From: REEB95 sp035632395
GTDB lineage: Bacteria > Pseudomonadota > Alphaproteobacteria > ATCC43930 > CGMCC-115725
Direction: 5' to 3'
Length of the DNA stretch: 8,259 nucleotides
Assembly (NCBI GenBank): GCA_035632395.1
Contig: DASQGX010000060.1
Span: 1-8,259, forward strand
Every line of letters begins with the position of its first letter. Position 1 is the stretch's first letter. Below are positions 6,798 through 8,259 of the stretch, piece by piece. The notes below the pieces were generated by a model. It ran no database searches and was not told the origin of the DNA. It saw nothing but the letters and a program-made list of their open reading frames with translations. A program made the position numbers and the translations under genes.

Positions 6798-7979
6798 TCA
6801 CTTGAGCGGAATGCCCGTGGGCGCAGCCATCACCTTCCAGGTGTCGGCCTTGGCGTCCCACACCGACACGATGATGTTGTTGAGCGTCAATCCGCGCTGC
6901 GGCGCGGCATCGAAATTGTAGACGCCGTTGACGCCAGCGATGCCTTTCACCTTGAGCAGATAGTCGCGCAACTGCGCTGCCGTGGCGTTCGGCGGCAGCT
7001 TGCGCAGCGCGTCGACGACGATGGTCGCCGGATCCCAACCGAGGATCGAACCTTCGTCCGGCTTCGCGCCGGCGGCGGCGAACGCTGCGAAATATTCCTT
7101 CTGCTTCTGCGCCACCGCCGGATCGAGCTTGACACGCGGATCGCCGCGCACCGCCCAGACCGATGACGGCAGATAAAGCTCGCGCGGCAGGAAAGCGGCG
7201 AAGCGGTGCATCTGCGCATAAGTCATGTTGCCGCCGGTGCTGCCCATCGGCACGGTCAGGCCGCCCTGCACCGCACCGCGGAAGATCGTCGCCGACGGCG
7301 CACCGGTCGCCCAGCCGATGAAGGCCTGCGGCTTGGCCGCTTTGATCTCCTCGATCTGGGCGCTAACGCTGACGTCAGTCGGATTGAAGTGCGGATGGGC
7401 GACGATGCTAATGCCCTTGTTCTCGGGCCGCGTCAGCAACTGCTCGAAGCCCTTGTCGGCGTCCTGGCCGGTGGCATCCGTCGAGGTCATCAGCGCCAGC
7501 CGCGTCCAGCCGCGGCCACGGAAATAGTTCACCAGCGCCTGCGCCTGATCGAAAGTCGAAACGCCGCCGGTGAAGACATAGCCGCCCGCAGGCGGATGGA
7601 TGCCGGGCGAGAAGCAGTACATCACCGGCCCGTTCTGCATCAGCGGACCCATGGCATTGCAGCCGGCGACCAGCGTCGTACCGAGAACCACGATGGGCTT
7701 GGCCGCCAGCACCTGGTTCGCGAGCTGAACCGATTGCTGCGGCGATGATTGATCGTCGTGGAAGACGAAGTTCACTGGGCGGCCATGAATGCCGCCGGTT
7801 TGATTGACCAGCTTCTCGAGAATCTGGATCGCCTGCTGCTCTTCCTGGCCGAGGAATGCGCCGCCGCCGGTGAGCGAGGCGATGACGGGGATGTCGTGGG
7901 TGTTCGCCGCATTCGCCGGCGGCGCGAGCAGCAAAACCACGACGAATACCGGCGCAAGGGCGCGCACCAGAAACCGCAT
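6798..7979 (-). CDS. ABC-transporter periplasmic solute-binding protein, LivJ/LivK-like
   Basis: This 393-residue protein is a type I periplasmic binding protein (Peripl_BP_6 style) of the branched-chain amino acid/amide/aromatic acid uptake group. It delivers a small solute to an ABC permease. A clear signal peptide, MRFLVRALAP followed by VFVVVLLLAPPANA, is probably cut after residue 24. Typical segments follow: IPVIASLTGGGAFLGQEEQQA near the mature N-terminus, GGIHGRPVNFVFHDDQ (62-77), and IVVLGTTLVAGCNAMGPLM (96-114). Cys107 and Cys122 are well placed for a disulfide. The ATG at 7979 is chosen over an in-frame upstream start because GGGAGG lies 5-6 bases before it and the signal peptide begins there. 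No permease or ATPase gene is present, so its transporter is encoded elsewhere. The ligand is unknown; nearby Rieske and PdxA-like genes hint at an aromatic or hydroxy acid. Confidence 0.9.
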   Translation of the reverse strand: MRFLVRALAPVFVVVLLLAPPANAANTHDIPVIASLTGGGAFLGQEEQQAIQILEKLVNQTGGIHGRPVNFVFHDDQSSPQQSVQLANQVLAAKPIVVLGTTLVAGCNAMGPLMQNGPVMYCFSPGIHPPAGGYVFTGGVSTFDQAQALVNYFRGRGWTRLALMTSTDATGQDADKGFEQLLTRPENKGISIVAHPHFNPTDVSVSAQIEEIKAAKPQAFIGWATGAPSATIFRGAVQGGLTVPMGSTGGNMTYAQMHRFAAFLPRELYLPSSVWAVRGDPRVKLDPAVAQKQKEYFAAFAAAGAKPDEGSILGWDPATIVVDALRKLPPNATAAQLRDYLLKVKGIAGVNGVYNFDAAPQRGLTLNNIIVSVWDAKADTWKVMAAPTGIPLK

Positions 7980-8072
7980 GGCATCCTCCCCGGGTTTTTC
8001 TGTGTCGTTGCCGCGAACCCTAAAGGCTGGGTTGCAAGCAGGCAAGAAGCGGCAACCAGCGAACCAGCCGCA

Positions 8073-8259
8073 CTACCCCGCAGCGCTCTGGCGCGCCTTG
8101 GCTTTTGGCGACGGCACAATCAGCACGCGATCCACGCGCCTTCCGTCCATCGCCAGCACTTCGAGACGGAAGCCGCCGCAGCGCACCTTGTCGCCAATTT
8201 GCGGGATGCGATTGAGTCGCGCCATCACCAGCCCGCCGACGGTATGGAACGCGCCCCTT
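8073..8259 (-). CDS. CorC/HlyC-type transporter-associated protein, C-terminal end (cut by window)
   Basis: The last 61 codons of a gene that enters from the right edge are visible, ending in TAG at 8073-8075. The peptide includes AFHTVGGLVMARLNRIPQIG, then GDKVRCGGFRLEVLAMDGRR and VDRVLIVPSP. This is the pattern of the CorC_HlyC (transporter-associated) domain that closes UPF0053/hemolysin-C-like membrane proteins: a TxGG-LVM strand, an IPxxGD turn and an EVLxMDGRRVDRV end. The parent proteins usually have an N-terminal DUF21 membrane domain and two CBS domains, which would lie outside the window. The start of the gene cannot be seen. The binding-protein gene follows after 93 bases on the same strand, and cotranscription is uncertain. 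Confidence 0.82.
   Translation of the reverse strand, partial: RGAFHTVGGLVMARLNRIPQIGDKVRCGGFRLEVLAMDGRRVDRVLIVPSPKAKARQSAAG

Noticed and set aside
6651..6800. The binding-protein stop codon and the Rieske gene are in the same frame, with 49 stop-free codons between them, which could suggest a fusion by read-through of TGA
   Set aside because: The linker runs through the palindromic repeat and looks non-coding, a 49-codon open stretch is not rare at this GC content, and an exported protein fused to a cytosolic ferredoxin makes little sense.

Overview
The window is GC-rich chromosomal DNA with strong G/C preference at third codon positions. Its gene content fits an alphaproteobacterium, most likely of the order Hyphomicrobiales (Bradyrhizobium/Nitrobacteraceae or Xanthobacteraceae type). 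The purL-bolA-grxD order, the DUF302 protein and the PdxA-like/LivK-like proteins all suggest this. The assignment is inferred from gene style and order; no 16S rRNA or other phylogenetic marker is present.

Layout. The left half (1-4092) is all on the plus strand. It holds purL (5' end cut by the window edge), bolA, the monothiol glutaredoxin grxD, a secreted TPR protein, a DUF302 protein and a DUF202 membrane protein. The first four are tightly spaced and could share one transcript; the last two form a close pair of their own. The right half (4175-8259) is all on the minus strand. In transcription order it holds the C-terminus of a CorC/HlyC-type protein (cut by the window edge), a periplasmic solute-binding protein, a Rieske ferredoxin, a PdxA-family dehydrogenase, a very small basic protein, and a YgiD/DODA-type extradiol dioxygenase. 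The two halves converge at 4093-4174, where no convincing terminator is visible. No gap between genes exceeds 300 bases. There are no tRNA or rRNA genes, CRISPR arrays or transposases.

How the genes work together. PurL makes formylglycinamidine ribonucleotide in purine synthesis. BolA and the CGFS glutaredoxin are known partners that share a [2Fe-2S] cluster in iron-sulfur trafficking and iron sensing. On the minus strand, the Rieske ferredoxin and the PdxA-like enzyme are translationally coupled. With the nearby binding protein and extradiol dioxygenase they look like pieces of an uptake and oxidation route for an aromatic or related acid, but no oxygenase large subunit is present here.

Most interesting points. 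(1) A 38-residue protein at 5090-5206 (minus) has 21 Lys/Arg and no acidic residue. It has its own extended -10 promoter, an ideal Shine-Dalgarno sequence and a strong hairpin terminator, and I do not recognise its family. (2) The PdxA-like enzyme keeps all three metal-binding histidines but has lost four of the five substrate contacts known from E. coli PdxA, so its substrate is probably not 4-phosphohydroxythreonine. Apart from these, the window is mostly ordinary housekeeping and accessory sequence.
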